Part shown: piece by piece, positions 7,035 through 14,241 of the stretch
How the letters are laid out: each line of letters opens with the position of its first letter
How positions within the stretch are numbered: the first letter of the stretch is position 1
Position numbers and translations under genes: made by a program
From: JAGMCF01 sp964398885
GTDB lineage: Bacteria > Cloacimonadota > Cloacimonadia > JGIOTU-2
DNA length: 21,588 nt
Assembly: GCA_964398885.1 (NCBI GenBank)
Contig: CAYNOU010000048.1
Location: forward strand, 1-21,588
Direction: 5' to 3'
The notes under the pieces: model-generated
Seen by the model: only the letters and a program-made list of their open reading frames with translations
The model's database searches: none
What the model was told of the DNA's origin: nothing

Positions 7035-7949
7035 TTAATAATATTTCATCCAAGTGAAACCAAAACCACACCTGAAAACGCCATTATCATTCCAATAAAT
7101 TTTCGCAATAAATTTTCGCAATGTAAATCTCTCTTTTAAGAAAATTGCTGCAAATATTAATATAAATATCACACTTGTCTGGCTGATTGCTGTTGCAATA
7201 CTTGCGTAGGTATACTTAATTCCTGCAATCCATAAAATCATTGCAAGATAGGCGCCGAATATTGCACCTGGTAATTGGTACATCCAATTTTTTGAAGGAT
7301 GGAATGGTTTAAGAATCTCTTTTCTTTTTGGATGAAGTGCAACAATAATTCCCATTATAATTGTGCCAGCAATAAGACGGATTTCCGTAACCCAGAGAAT
7401 TGATGATTTGTTCAAAAGAGGTTTTATTATTATAATTGATATTGACATGGAAAAAACCGATATAATGGCAAATATTATCCCCAAGATTATATTTTTACGA
7501 GGAATAGAATGCCCTGGTAATTGCAAAGAAGTTACGAGGATAGCACTTATGATTAAAAGTGCACCAAATATTTGAATTATGCTTAAATTTTCATTTAGAA
7601 ATATTACAGAAAGTCCAATCATTATTGGTGTATACAAGCAGTTTACGATAGCACTCAACCCGGCACCGAGTAAGTTAAGACATCTAAAAAACAATGTGTC
7701 AGCTATTGCAATCCCAATTATTCCACTGACCAATAGCAATAAGTATTCTTGAGAGGAAGCTTTTATTAATAAGGTTTTATTTAGAATCAAAGAAGTTAGT
7801 AGAAATAATATCAGGGCTACAACATTCTTGAAAAAGTTGAGGGAAAATGGTGATGTAAATTCTCCACTTTTTCTGAAAAAGATTACTGCAATTGCCCAAA
7901 TGACAGCGCAAATTAACGATAAAATTTCACCAGAATATGGAATGCTCAT
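7035..7949 (-). CDS. EamA/DMT-family transporter with a frameshifted last helix
   Basis: The 304-aa protein is strongly hydrophobic, with about ten predicted helices in two EamA-like halves (roughly 5-140 and 155-290). Typical features are the start LICAVIWAIAVIFFRKSG, the conserved ALILFLL and TLFFRCLNLLGA segments, and the second-half LWIAGIKYTYASIATAISQTS. Such proteins export or import small metabolites; the substrate is unknown. The C-terminus is abnormal. A 13-bp unit (AATAAATTTTCGC on the plus strand) is tandemly duplicated at 7094-7106 and 7107-7119. The current frame ends IYWNDNGVFRCGFGFTW, whereas removing one unit restores FIGMIMAFSGVVLVSLG and a TGA at 7048-7046, a normal last helix. 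The gene is therefore probably damaged or switched off in this sequence. No clear ribosome-binding site is seen. Confidence 0.85.
   Translation of the reverse strand: MSIPYSGEILSLICAVIWAIAVIFFRKSGEFTSPFSLNFFKNVVALILFLLTSLILNKTLLIKASSQEYLLLLVSGIIGIAIADTLFFRCLNLLGAGLSAIVNCLYTPIMIGLSVIFLNENLSIIQIFGALLIISAILVTSLQLPGHSIPRKNIILGIIFAIISVFSMSISIIIIKPLLNKSSILWVTEIRLIAGTIIMGIIVALHPKRKEILKPFHPSKNWMYQLPGAIFGAYLAMILWIAGIKYTYASIATAISQTSVIFILIFAAIFLKERFTLRKFIAKIYWNDNGVFRCGFGFTWMKYY
7094..7119. repeat. 13-bp perfect tandem duplication causing a frameshift
   Basis: Two adjacent perfect copies of AATAAATTTTCGC (7094-7106, 7107-7119) lie near the 3' end of the EamA gene. Thirteen is not a multiple of three, so the duplication shifts the frame and removes the last transmembrane helix. 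Confidence 0.95.
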
Positions 7950-7954
7950 AAACT

Positions 7955-8040
7955 AAAAAATGACAAATTCCAAATACCAAATTTCAAATAAAATCCAAAT
8001 TTCAAAAATACAAATGTCAAAGGCAAAAATAATTTTGTCA
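7955..8040. repeat. Degenerate CAAATTCCAAAT-type repeat
   Basis: A run of related short units (ACAAATTCCAAATACCAAAT, then TCAAATAAAATCCAAATTTC, then AATACAAATGTCAAAGGC) fills the gap between the EamA and gpsA genes. Similar sequence (ATGACAAATGACAAACAAAT) recurs at 9287-9345. It looks like a dispersed low-complexity repeat; no coding capacity is seen. Confidence 0.5.
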
Positions 8041-8047
8041 TTTGTTC

Positions 8048-8098
8048 ACCCTGTGGAATACGAAGTAATTTTGTCTTAACAAAATTATTCCACAGGGT
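8048..8098. repeat. CCCTGTGGAATA palindrome, copy 2 (possible gpsA terminator)
   Basis: A long hairpin with outer arms ACCCTGTGGAAT (8048-8059) and ATTCCACAGGGT (8087-8098), perfectly paired, and inner arms AATTTTGT (8067-8074) and ACAAAATT (8079-8086) with a CTTA loop. The only irregularity is a 7-nt bulge (8060-8066). It begins 18 nt beyond the gpsA stop and could end that transcript, though a T run is lacking. Confidence 0.75.
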
Positions 8099-8116
8099 AA
8101 ATTTGTAATTTTTGTT

Positions 8117-9118
8117 TTAGAATTCGTCTTCACTTTTTGCTGAACGGGTCATAAGCCTTTTTAATCCTTCTTGTGGTGGAAGTTCATTGAAAAGAATATT
8201 ATAGATTTCATTAGTGATAGGCATTTCAACATTCATCTTTTTGCTTAATTTATATGCTGCCTGTGTGGTTTTGATGCCTTCTGCAATCATCTCCATACTT
8301 TCTGTTATTTCCTTTAATGTTTTGCCTTTAGCGAGCTGTTCGCCGACATATCTGTTTCGGCTGTATTTACTTTCACAGGTAACTATAAGATCACCAATCC
8401 CAGAAATGCCTGAAAATGTATGTGGATTTGCTCCGCATTTGACTCCTAAACGGGTAATTTCCCTTAATCCGCGTGTAATCAAAGCGGCTTTTGAATTATC
8501 GCCCAAATCCATACCATCAGCAATTCCTGCTCCGATTGCAATTACATTTTTCAAAGCTGCACCTAATTCTACTCCAATTATATCAGCACTAGTATAAACT
8601 CTGAAATAATTAGTCATAAATATTTTTTGTGTTTCATTTGCAAAGTCTTCATTGATAGATGCAGCAACGATTGTGGCAGGTAATTTTTTGCTAACTTCTT
8701 CTGCATGCGTTGGACCAGATAAAGCTACTATATTTTCTGGCGGTGCACTTGTTTCATCAATAATGACTTGAGACATTCTCATTAATGTATCTATTTCTAA
8801 TCCTTTGGTTACACTCACGATATACTTGTGCGTTAGTTCACTCTTAACTTTGGAGATAGTGTTTCGGACGAACTGCGAAGGCACAGCTATCACAATAATG
8901 TCACCAGAAGAAACAGTCTCATTAAGATTGTTGGTAACAGATAGATTTTCAGGAAATGCACAATCTGGAAGAAAGAATTTGTTTATACGATTTTTTTGCA
9001 TTTCCAGAGCACGTTCTTTTATCCACTCCCAGCCTTTAACAGAGAATCCCTTTTCTGCAAGAAGAATAGCTAATGTCGTGCCCCAACTTCCCATACCGAT
9101 AACTGAAATATTTTTCAT
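8117..9118 (-). CDS. gpsA: NAD(P)+-dependent glycerol-3-phosphate dehydrogenase
   Basis: The 333-aa length is normal for GpsA, the cytoplasmic enzyme that reduces dihydroxyacetone phosphate to sn-glycerol-3-phosphate for phospholipid synthesis. The N-terminal Rossmann fold carries the dinucleotide motif GMGSWGTTLA (8-17). VTKGLE (103-108) and SGPTHAEEV (134-142) are family motifs, and ELGAALKNVIAIGAG (185-198) contains the catalytic lysine, Lys190. GDNSKAALITRG (206-217) and SGISGIGDLIVTC (236-248) with SRNR (253-256) complete the substrate-binding region. The start is supported by an AGGAAG site about 9 nt upstream. The neighbouring EamA gene is on the same strand but separated by about 165 nt of repeats, so they are probably not one operon. 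No abnormality is seen. Confidence 0.96.
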   Translation of the reverse strand: MKNISVIGMGSWGTTLAILLAEKGFSVKGWEWIKERALEMQKNRINKFFLPDCAFPENLSVTNNLNETVSSGDIIVIAVPSQFVRNTISKVKSELTHKYIVSVTKGLEIDTLMRMSQVIIDETSAPPENIVALSGPTHAEEVSKKLPATIVAASINEDFANETQKIFMTNYFRVYTSADIIGVELGAALKNVIAIGAGIADGMDLGDNSKAALITRGLREITRLGVKCGANPHTFSGISGIGDLIVTCESKYSRNRYVGEQLAKGKTLKEITESMEMIAEGIKTTQAAYKLSKKMNVEMPITNEIYNILFNELPPQEGLKRLMTRSAKSEDEF

Positions 9119-9313
9119 TTAGTGACTTCCTTTATTTCCACGATTTTTTACTACAATCAGAAGGATGATAAATATGTTTCAAGTTTTTTGCATAGATGAG
9201 TCCACTATAAAAAGATCTTAACCACGAATGGACACTAATTGACATTAATTTTAACTTCCATATTTTAATTATATTAGCCAGAAAAGAATGACAAATGACA
9301 AACAAATTCCAAT

Positions 9314-9330
9314 CCCCGATTTACTCGGGG
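9314..9330. repeat. CCCCGA/TCGGGG palindrome inside another repeat
   Basis: CCCCGATTTACTCGGGG splits the low-complexity sequence ACAAATTCCAA ... CAAATGTCAAAACC, as if inserted into it. Confidence 0.75.
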
Positions 9331-9417
9331 ACAAATGTCAAAACCTGTTCCTCTCATATGTAACTTAAGTTAAGTCCGCTTTAGCTGATTTGACTCAAGT
9401 TCACTCCTACGGAATCC

Positions 9418-9440
9418 AAACAGGATTTGAAATCCTGTTT
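9418..9440. repeat. Perfect 23-nt palindrome
   Basis: An 11-bp perfect inverted repeat (AAACAGGATTT and AAATCCTGTTT) around a single central G. No neighbouring T run, so it is not an obvious terminator; it resembles the other dispersed palindromes in style. Confidence 0.85.
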
Positions 9441-9520
9441 GATAGGGTCATAAACTGTAATTTTAACACTACCGATATATCGTGGCAAATGATGGTTTGG
9501 GTTGGGGTTACACACCCCAT

Positions 9521-9574
9521 CCCGATTGCATCGGGACACCCCTCTCCCGCCAGAGGACGGACAGGCAAGAGGGG
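9521..9574. repeat. Adjacent CCCGAT/ATCGGG and CCCCTCT/AGAGGGG palindromes
   Basis: CCCGATTGCATCGGG occupies 9521-9535. Three bases later CCCCTCT (9539-9545) pairs with AGAGGGG (9568-9574), and the interval contains a further GCC/GGC-rich palindromic segment (about 9548-9566). The arrangement looks like repeats inserted side by side or into one another. Confidence 0.65.
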
Positions 9575-9639
9575 ATTTTACACACTATCTATTTGGAATA
9601 ACCAGATTGTCTGCCTGTGGCAGAATTCTGTCGGCATTC

Positions 9640-9700
9640 GGAGTAGCCGACTCCGTCGGCTTTATACGGCGAGAGACTCGCCGACCCCATATCAGACTCC
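9640..9700. repeat. Two-hairpin (three-way-junction) element, intergenic copy
   Basis: Outer arm GGAGT (9640-9644) pairs with ACTCC (9696-9700). It encloses AGCCGAC/GTCGGCT (9645-9661, loop TCC) and CGGCGAG/CTCGCCG (9667-9683, loop AGA). The end shows a short duplication (GACCCCATATCA then GACTCCATATCA, 9683-9706). In the opposite orientation this matches the copies inside two coding regions at 17055-17109 and 20828-20882, with the same loops but different, still paired, stems. Confidence 0.8.
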
Positions 9701-9760
9701 ATATCAGATATTTTATCTATAATTCGTATTATCGGAAATCAATTTCAAGTTTTTTAAAAA

Positions 9761-9787
9761 TTAGCACTTTTTATTAAAGAGTGCTAA
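9761..9787. promoter_or_regulatory. CIRCE operator (HrcA binding site)
   Basis: TTAGCACTT (9761-9769), nine bases, then GAGTGCTAA (9779-9787) matches the CIRCE consensus TTAGCACTC-N9-GAGTGCTAA at 17 of 18 positions. HrcA binding here would repress the clpB-groEL operon until heat or unfolded-protein stress. The site lies 6 bp upstream of the -35 box, not between the promoter and the start codon as in many CIRCE operons. Confidence 0.95.
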
Positions 9788-9793
9788 AATAAT

Positions 9794-9822
9794 TTGACAT
9801 TCATTTTATTAAGAACTATATT
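9794..9822 (+). promoter_or_regulatory. Sigma-70-like promoter of clpB-groEL
   Basis: A perfect TTGACA -35 box (9794-9799), 17-bp spacer and TATATT -10 box (9817-9822) lie 35 bp upstream of the clpB ATG and immediately downstream of CIRCE. Confidence 0.8.
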
Positions 9823-9856
9823 TTCTATAAACAAAGAAAGAATCTAAAATATAAAG

Positions 9857-12469
9857 ATGAATATAAATAAATTTACATTAAAGGCACAAGATGCTATTCA
9901 ATCAGCTATTCAATTAGCTCAAGAATTTGGGCATCAAGAGATTTCTCCTGCACATATCCTTGCTGTGCTTATGAAACAATCAGAAGGGATTATTCCATCT
10001 ATTTTGAGCAAATTAGAAGTTAATAAAGAAAATTTCTATAGAGATATTGAAACAATTCTAAATAAAAAACCTCAAATTTCTGGTAGTTCACAACAGCCTT
10101 ATCTATCTGCAGAACTGAATAAAATTTTCAATGATGCACAAAAAGAAGCAGATAGATTAAAAGATGAATATCTCAGTACAGAACATATTTTGCTTGCAAC
10201 AATTAGAGACAAGAATGAACTTACAAATTTGTATAAAAAGCATAATATTACTGAAAAGGATGTTTTGCAAATATTAAAAGAAATTCGTGGAAATCAGAGA
10301 ATTACAGACCAGAATCCAGAAGCAAAATATCAGGCGTTGGAAAAATATGCCAGAAATATTACAGACTTAGCAAGAAAGGGCAAATTAGACCCAGTTATTG
10401 GAAGAGATGAAGAAATCCGTTCGGTTATGCAAATCTTATCTCGCAGAAGAAAAAATAATCCTGTTTTGATAGGAGAAGCAGGGGTTGGGAAAACTGCAAT
10501 TGTAGAAGGATTAGCCCGCAGAGTTGTTGAAAATGATGTTCCAGAAACTCTAAAAAATAAGGATATAATTGAATTAGATATGGGAGTACTCCTTGCTGGG
10601 GCAAAGTTCAGAGGAGAATTTGAGGACAGATTAAAAGCTGTATTAAAAGAGGTGCAAGCCGCTCAGGGCAAAATAATACTTTTTATTGATGAGTTGCACA
10701 CAGTTGTTGGAGCCGGTGCTGCTGAAGGAGCTATTGACGCCTCAAATATGCTAAAACCTGCTCTGGCAAGAGGTGATTTGCATTGTATTGGAGCAACAAC
10801 ATTGAATGAATACAGAAAATATATTGAAAAAGATGCTGCATTAGAGCGAAGATTTCAACCTATAATGGTTTTTGAACCTGATGTAAATGATACTATTTCA
10901 ATATTAAGAGGAATCAAAGAAAAGTATGAAATCCATCATGGAGTAAAAATCAAAGATTCTGCTATTATTGCTGCTGCCACACTTTCTGAAAGATACATTG
11001 CAGACCGTTTCCTGCCAGATAAGGCAATTGACCTGATTGATGAAGCTTGTGCTCACATTCGCTTACAAATTGATAGTTTGCCTGCTGAATTGGATGAGAT
11101 AGAACGAAAAATTCGTCAGTTGCAAATTGAAAATCATTCACTTCGTAAGGAAAAAGATACCAAGTCCATTGATAGACAAAAAGAAATTCAGAAAAAATTG
11201 GCGGCATTGCAAGAAAAGGCAAATCATATTAGAACACGATGGAATCTGGAAAAAGAAATAATTAGCAACACAAGAAGACTTAAAGAAGAGATTGATAGTG
11301 CTAAAATTGAGATGCAAAAGGCAGAGAGAGAGGGGAATCTTACAAAGGCGGCGGAGCTAAAGTATGGCAAATTAAGAGAACTTACCAGGAAATTAGAAGA
11401 GATGAACCATAAATTAGAAAATCTTCAAAAAGAAACACGAATCTTAAAAGAAGAGATTGATGAGAATGATATAGCAGAAATTATCTCTAAATGGACTCAT
11501 ATTCCTGTTTCAAAAATGCTTGAGAGCGAGACCAGTAAGCTTTTGCGTATGGAAGATGAATTGCATAAGCGTGTTATTGGTCAAGATGAAGCTATAAATG
11601 CTGTGGCAAATGCTATTCGTAGGAATCGTGCTGGGATTAGTCCTGAACATCGCCCAATCGGAACTTTTATGTTTCTTGGTCCAACTGGTGTTGGTAAAAC
11701 TGAATTAGCAAAAACGCTTTCTATGTTCCTCTTCAATTCAGAAAAAGCTATGATTCGCATTGATATGTCAGAATTTATGGAAAGACATACAGTTTCTAAA
11801 TTAGTTGGAGCTCCACCCGGATATGTTGGGTATGAAGAAGGCGGTCAATTAACAGAAGCAGTAAGAAGAAGACCCTATAGTGTGATTTTATTTGATGAAA
11901 TTGAAAAAGCTCACCATGATGTTTTTAATATCCTACTTCAGATAATGGAAGATGGTAGACTTACTGATGGACAAGGCAGGACAGTAGATTTTTCAAATAC
12001 TGCCATTATTATGACTTCCAATATTGCCTCTGAGCAGATTTTCAATGAGAATAGTAAGAATGAAGTTTCACGACCAGTTTTGATGAAAGCTTTGCAGGCA
12101 AATTTTCGTCCAGAATTCCTTAACCGTATTGATGAGATAATAATTTTCCATAGACTGACTGAAAATGATTTAGTTAAGATTCTCGACATTCAAATTGCTG
12201 ATTTACGAGAAAGATTGTCACAACAAGGTATGGAGTTGGAGATTTCTGAACCAGCTAAGAAATATCTAACACAACACGGTTTTGATCCGCAGTATGGAGC
12301 AAGGCCTTTAAAAAGACTTATTCAAAAAGAAGTTGAAAACAAAATTGCTATTGAATTACTAAAAGGTTCGCACACAAATCAGGATACAGTTCAAAATTTT
12401 GATAAAACAGATAAAATTTTTATTGACATCAAAAATGGAAAAATTTCTATTTTGGTAAAAAATAATTAA
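9857..12469 (+). CDS. clpB: ClpB ATP-dependent disaggregase
   Basis: The 870-aa protein has the full ClpB/Hsp104 layout: a double Clp N-terminal repeat (1-about 145), NBD1 with Walker A GEAGVGKT (206-213) and Walker B ILFIDE (274-279), a long coiled-coil middle domain (about 405-535) that distinguishes ClpB from ClpA/ClpC, and NBD2 with Walker A GPTGVGKT (608-615), Walker B VILFDE (676-681), GAPPGYVGYEEGG (651-663) pore-loop region and the arginine of FLNRIDE (754-760). ClpB forms a cytoplasmic hexamer that threads aggregated proteins, working with DnaK. The C-terminal 30 residues (after about 838) are a short variable tail. It is first in a CIRCE-controlled transcript and groEL starts 21 nt after its stop. 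The ribosome-binding site is weak (A-rich, AAAGAAAG). Confidence 0.97.
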   Translation: MNINKFTLKAQDAIQSAIQLAQEFGHQEISPAHILAVLMKQSEGIIPSILSKLEVNKENFYRDIETILNKKPQISGSSQQPYLSAELNKIFNDAQKEADRLKDEYLSTEHILLATIRDKNELTNLYKKHNITEKDVLQILKEIRGNQRITDQNPEAKYQALEKYARNITDLARKGKLDPVIGRDEEIRSVMQILSRRRKNNPVLIGEAGVGKTAIVEGLARRVVENDVPETLKNKDIIELDMGVLLAGAKFRGEFEDRLKAVLKEVQAAQGKIILFIDELHTVVGAGAAEGAIDASNMLKPALARGDLHCIGATTLNEYRKYIEKDAALERRFQPIMVFEPDVNDTISILRGIKEKYEIHHGVKIKDSAIIAAATLSERYIADRFLPDKAIDLIDEACAHIRLQIDSLPAELDEIERKIRQLQIENHSLRKEKDTKSIDRQKEIQKKLAALQEKANHIRTRWNLEKEIISNTRRLKEEIDSAKIEMQKAEREGNLTKAAELKYGKLRELTRKLEEMNHKLENLQKETRILKEEIDENDIAEIISKWTHIPVSKMLESETSKLLRMEDELHKRVIGQDEAINAVANAIRRNRAGISPEHRPIGTFMFLGPTGVGKTELAKTLSMFLFNSEKAMIRIDMSEFMERHTVSKLVGAPPGYVGYEEGGQLTEAVRRRPYSVILFDEIEKAHHDVFNILLQIMEDGRLTDGQGRTVDFSNTAIIMTSNIASEQIFNENSKNEVSRPVLMKALQANFRPEFLNRIDEIIIFHRLTENDLVKILDIQIADLRERLSQQGMELEISEPAKKYLTQHGFDPQYGARPLKRLIQKEVENKIAIELLKGSHTNQDTVQNFDKTDKIFIDIKNGKISILVKNN

Positions 12470-12481
12470 TTAATAATAATT

Positions 12482-12486
12482 GGAGG
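12482..12486 (+). promoter_or_regulatory. Strong ribosome-binding site of groEL
   Basis: GGAGG four bases before the groEL ATG, in the 21-nt gap after clpB. No separate CIRCE or promoter is visible in this gap, so groEL should depend on the clpB promoter. Confidence 0.75.
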
Positions 12487-12490
12487 AAAG

Positions 12491-14122
12491 ATGGCAAAAC
12501 AACTTGAATTTGGGCATAAAGCCAGAGAACATCTAAAAAAGGGTGTTGATATTCTGGCTAGTGCAGTAAAGACTACATTAGGTCCACGAGGACGAAACGT
12601 AGTTCTAGAAAGGAGCTTTGGTTCACCCACGATTACAAATGATGGTGTAACAATTGCAAAAGAGATTGAGCTGGAAGATAAGTATGAGAATATGGGAGCG
12701 CAGATGGTTAAGGAAGTCGCTACCAAAACTCATGATGTTGCTGGTGATGGAACCACAACCGCTACTTTGTTAGCACAATCTATCATTGATGAAGGATTTA
12801 AACATGTTACAGCAGGTGTTAATCCTATGTTTATGAGAAGAGGTCTTACTAAGGCTTCTGAAGCTGTGGTTGATGAAATTAAAAAGATCAGCAAACCAAC
12901 CAAAACATCAGAAGAGATTGAGCAAATTGCAACTATTTCTGCGAATAATGACCCTGAGATTGGAAAACTGATTGCAGAAGCAATGGATACTGTTGGCAAT
13001 GAAGGTGTAATCAATGTTGAAGAATCCAAAACTATGAATACTTATATGGAGAAAGTTGAAGGTATGCAGTTTGATAGAGGATATATTTCGCCTTACTTTG
13101 TGACTGATGCTGAAAAGATGGTTGCAGAATTGGAGGATGCTTATATCCTACTTTTGGACAAAAAAATCTCTGTTATGAAGGACTTGCTTCCGATTCTTCA
13201 AGTAGTCTCTCAGACTGGCAAGCCACTTCTACTCATTGCAGAAGATATTGAAGGCGAAGCCCTTGCAACCCTGGTTGTTAACAAATTAAGAGGCACTCTG
13301 AATGTTTGCGCTGTCAAAGCACCCGGATTTGGTGATAGAAGAAAAGAGATGCTTAGAGATATTGCAATTCTTACAGGTGGAACTGTAATTTCTGAAGAAG
13401 TTGGTCTGAAATTGGAAAATACAAAGTTGCACGACCTTGGTGTTGCGCATAAAGTAATTGTTGATAAGGAAAATACAACAATTAGGGAAGGGAAAGGTAG
13501 TGAAAAAGATATTTCCGGAAGAATTCAGCAGATTAAAAGACAGATTGATGAAACCACTTCAGATTATGATAAGGAAAAGCTTCAAGAAAGACTTGCAAAG
13601 CTATCAGGTGGTGTGGCTGTTTTAAATATTGGCGCCGCAACAGAAACTGAAATGAAGGAGAAAAAACACCGTGTTGATGATGCTCTTCAGGCTACCCGCG
13701 CTGCTGTTGAAGAAGGTATTGTCGTTGGCGGTGGAGTTGCTTTACTTCATGCTGCAAAGATAATAGACACACTAAAATTAGAAACAGAAGAAAAAATCGG
13801 TGCAGAAATACTTAAAGCCGCACTTCAAATGCCGGTCTATCAGATTGCCAAGAATGCTGGCGTGGCAGGTGATGTTGTTGTAGAAAGACTGAAAAATGAA
13901 AAGAATCTTAATATTGGCTACAATGCGGCGAAAAGAGAATATTCTGATTTGATGGCTGATGGCGTAATTGACCCAGCAAAGGTTACCCGCTCTGCTGTTC
14001 AAAATGCTTGCAGTATTGCAGGACTTTTCCTTACGACTGAATGCATTATCTCTGATATTCCTAAGAAAGAAGAAACTCCGCCAATGCCACCCGGTGGATA
14101 TGGTGGCGGCGGAATGTATTAA
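12491..14122 (+). CDS. groEL: GroEL 60-kDa chaperonin
   Basis: The 543-aa protein is a full-length group I chaperonin subunit. It starts MAKQLEFGHKAREHLKKGVD and contains the nucleotide-binding TLGPRGRNVVLE (29-40), ITNDGVTIAKEIELEDKYEN (48-67) and DGTTTATLLAQSI segments, the conserved RRKEMLRDIAILTGGTVIS apical motif, and RVDDALQATRAAVEEG with GGGVAL in the returning equatorial domain, including the aspartate needed for ATP hydrolysis. The C-terminal tail is proline/glycine-rich (PPMPPGGYGGGGMY) instead of the common GGM repeats. GroEL normally needs GroES as its lid. No groES lies upstream or downstream here, so it must be elsewhere in the genome. groEL is cotranscribed with clpB and followed by an intrinsic terminator. 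Confidence 0.98.
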   Translation: MAKQLEFGHKAREHLKKGVDILASAVKTTLGPRGRNVVLERSFGSPTITNDGVTIAKEIELEDKYENMGAQMVKEVATKTHDVAGDGTTTATLLAQSIIDEGFKHVTAGVNPMFMRRGLTKASEAVVDEIKKISKPTKTSEEIEQIATISANNDPEIGKLIAEAMDTVGNEGVINVEESKTMNTYMEKVEGMQFDRGYISPYFVTDAEKMVAELEDAYILLLDKKISVMKDLLPILQVVSQTGKPLLLIAEDIEGEALATLVVNKLRGTLNVCAVKAPGFGDRRKEMLRDIAILTGGTVISEEVGLKLENTKLHDLGVAHKVIVDKENTTIREGKGSEKDISGRIQQIKRQIDETTSDYDKEKLQERLAKLSGGVAVLNIGAATETEMKEKKHRVDDALQATRAAVEEGIVVGGGVALLHAAKIIDTLKLETEEKIGAEILKAALQMPVYQIAKNAGVAGDVVVERLKNEKNLNIGYNAAKREYSDLMADGVIDPAKVTRSAVQNACSIAGLFLTTECIISDIPKKEETPPMPPGGYGGGGMY

Positions 14123-14155
14123 AAATATAAAACTAAAAATCAAAAATGAAAAATT

Positions 14156-14208
14156 AAAGCGGTATCTATGTTCAAAAACTTGACATTACCTGGATACCGC
14201 TTTTTATT
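14156..14208 (+). terminator. Intrinsic terminator of the clpB-groEL operon
   Basis: AAAGCGGTATC (14156-14166) and GATACCGCTTT (14193-14203) form an 11-bp perfect stem with a 26-nt loop, followed by a T run. It lies 34 nt beyond the groEL stop. Confidence 0.85.
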
Positions 14209-14241
14209 TTGTTAAATAGCAATAATTAAAAAAAAGGAGTT

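Larger units (their letters stand above)
9119..9760. other. Intergenic region packed with nested palindromic repeats
   Basis: About 640 bases between gpsA and the clpB control region. I see no credible gene. Contents in order: a CACGAATGGACACTAATTG-type repeat (about 9222-9250), a CAAATGACAAACAAAT repeat interrupted by a CCCCGA/TCGGGG palindrome (9287-9345), a perfect 23-nt palindrome (9418-9440), a CCCCTCT/AGAGGGG element (9539-9574) next to a CCCGAT/ATCGGG copy (9521-9535), a CTGCC/GGCAG hairpin (9611-9623) and the two-hairpin element at 9640-9700. Frames open across this region read straight through palindromes and have no family resemblance. Confidence 0.75.

Noticed and set aside
9640..9700. 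A tRNA or tRNA-like gene, because of the multi-arm fold
   Set aside because: Only two inner arms with 3-nt loops, no T-loop GTTC motif, no anticodon arm and no CCA end; too short for a tRNA.
9390..9722. A 110-codon plus-strand open frame
   Set aside because: It runs straight through several palindromes, has no ribosome-binding site of note and resembles no family; open by chance.
12470..12490. A missed groES between clpB and groEL
   Set aside because: Only 21 bases are available, filled by the groEL ribosome-binding site; no groES-like sequence is seen upstream of clpB or downstream of groEL either.
14156..14208. Long-loop hairpin as a structured regulatory RNA
   Set aside because: An 11-bp stem followed by a T run just after groEL is adequately explained as an intrinsic terminator.
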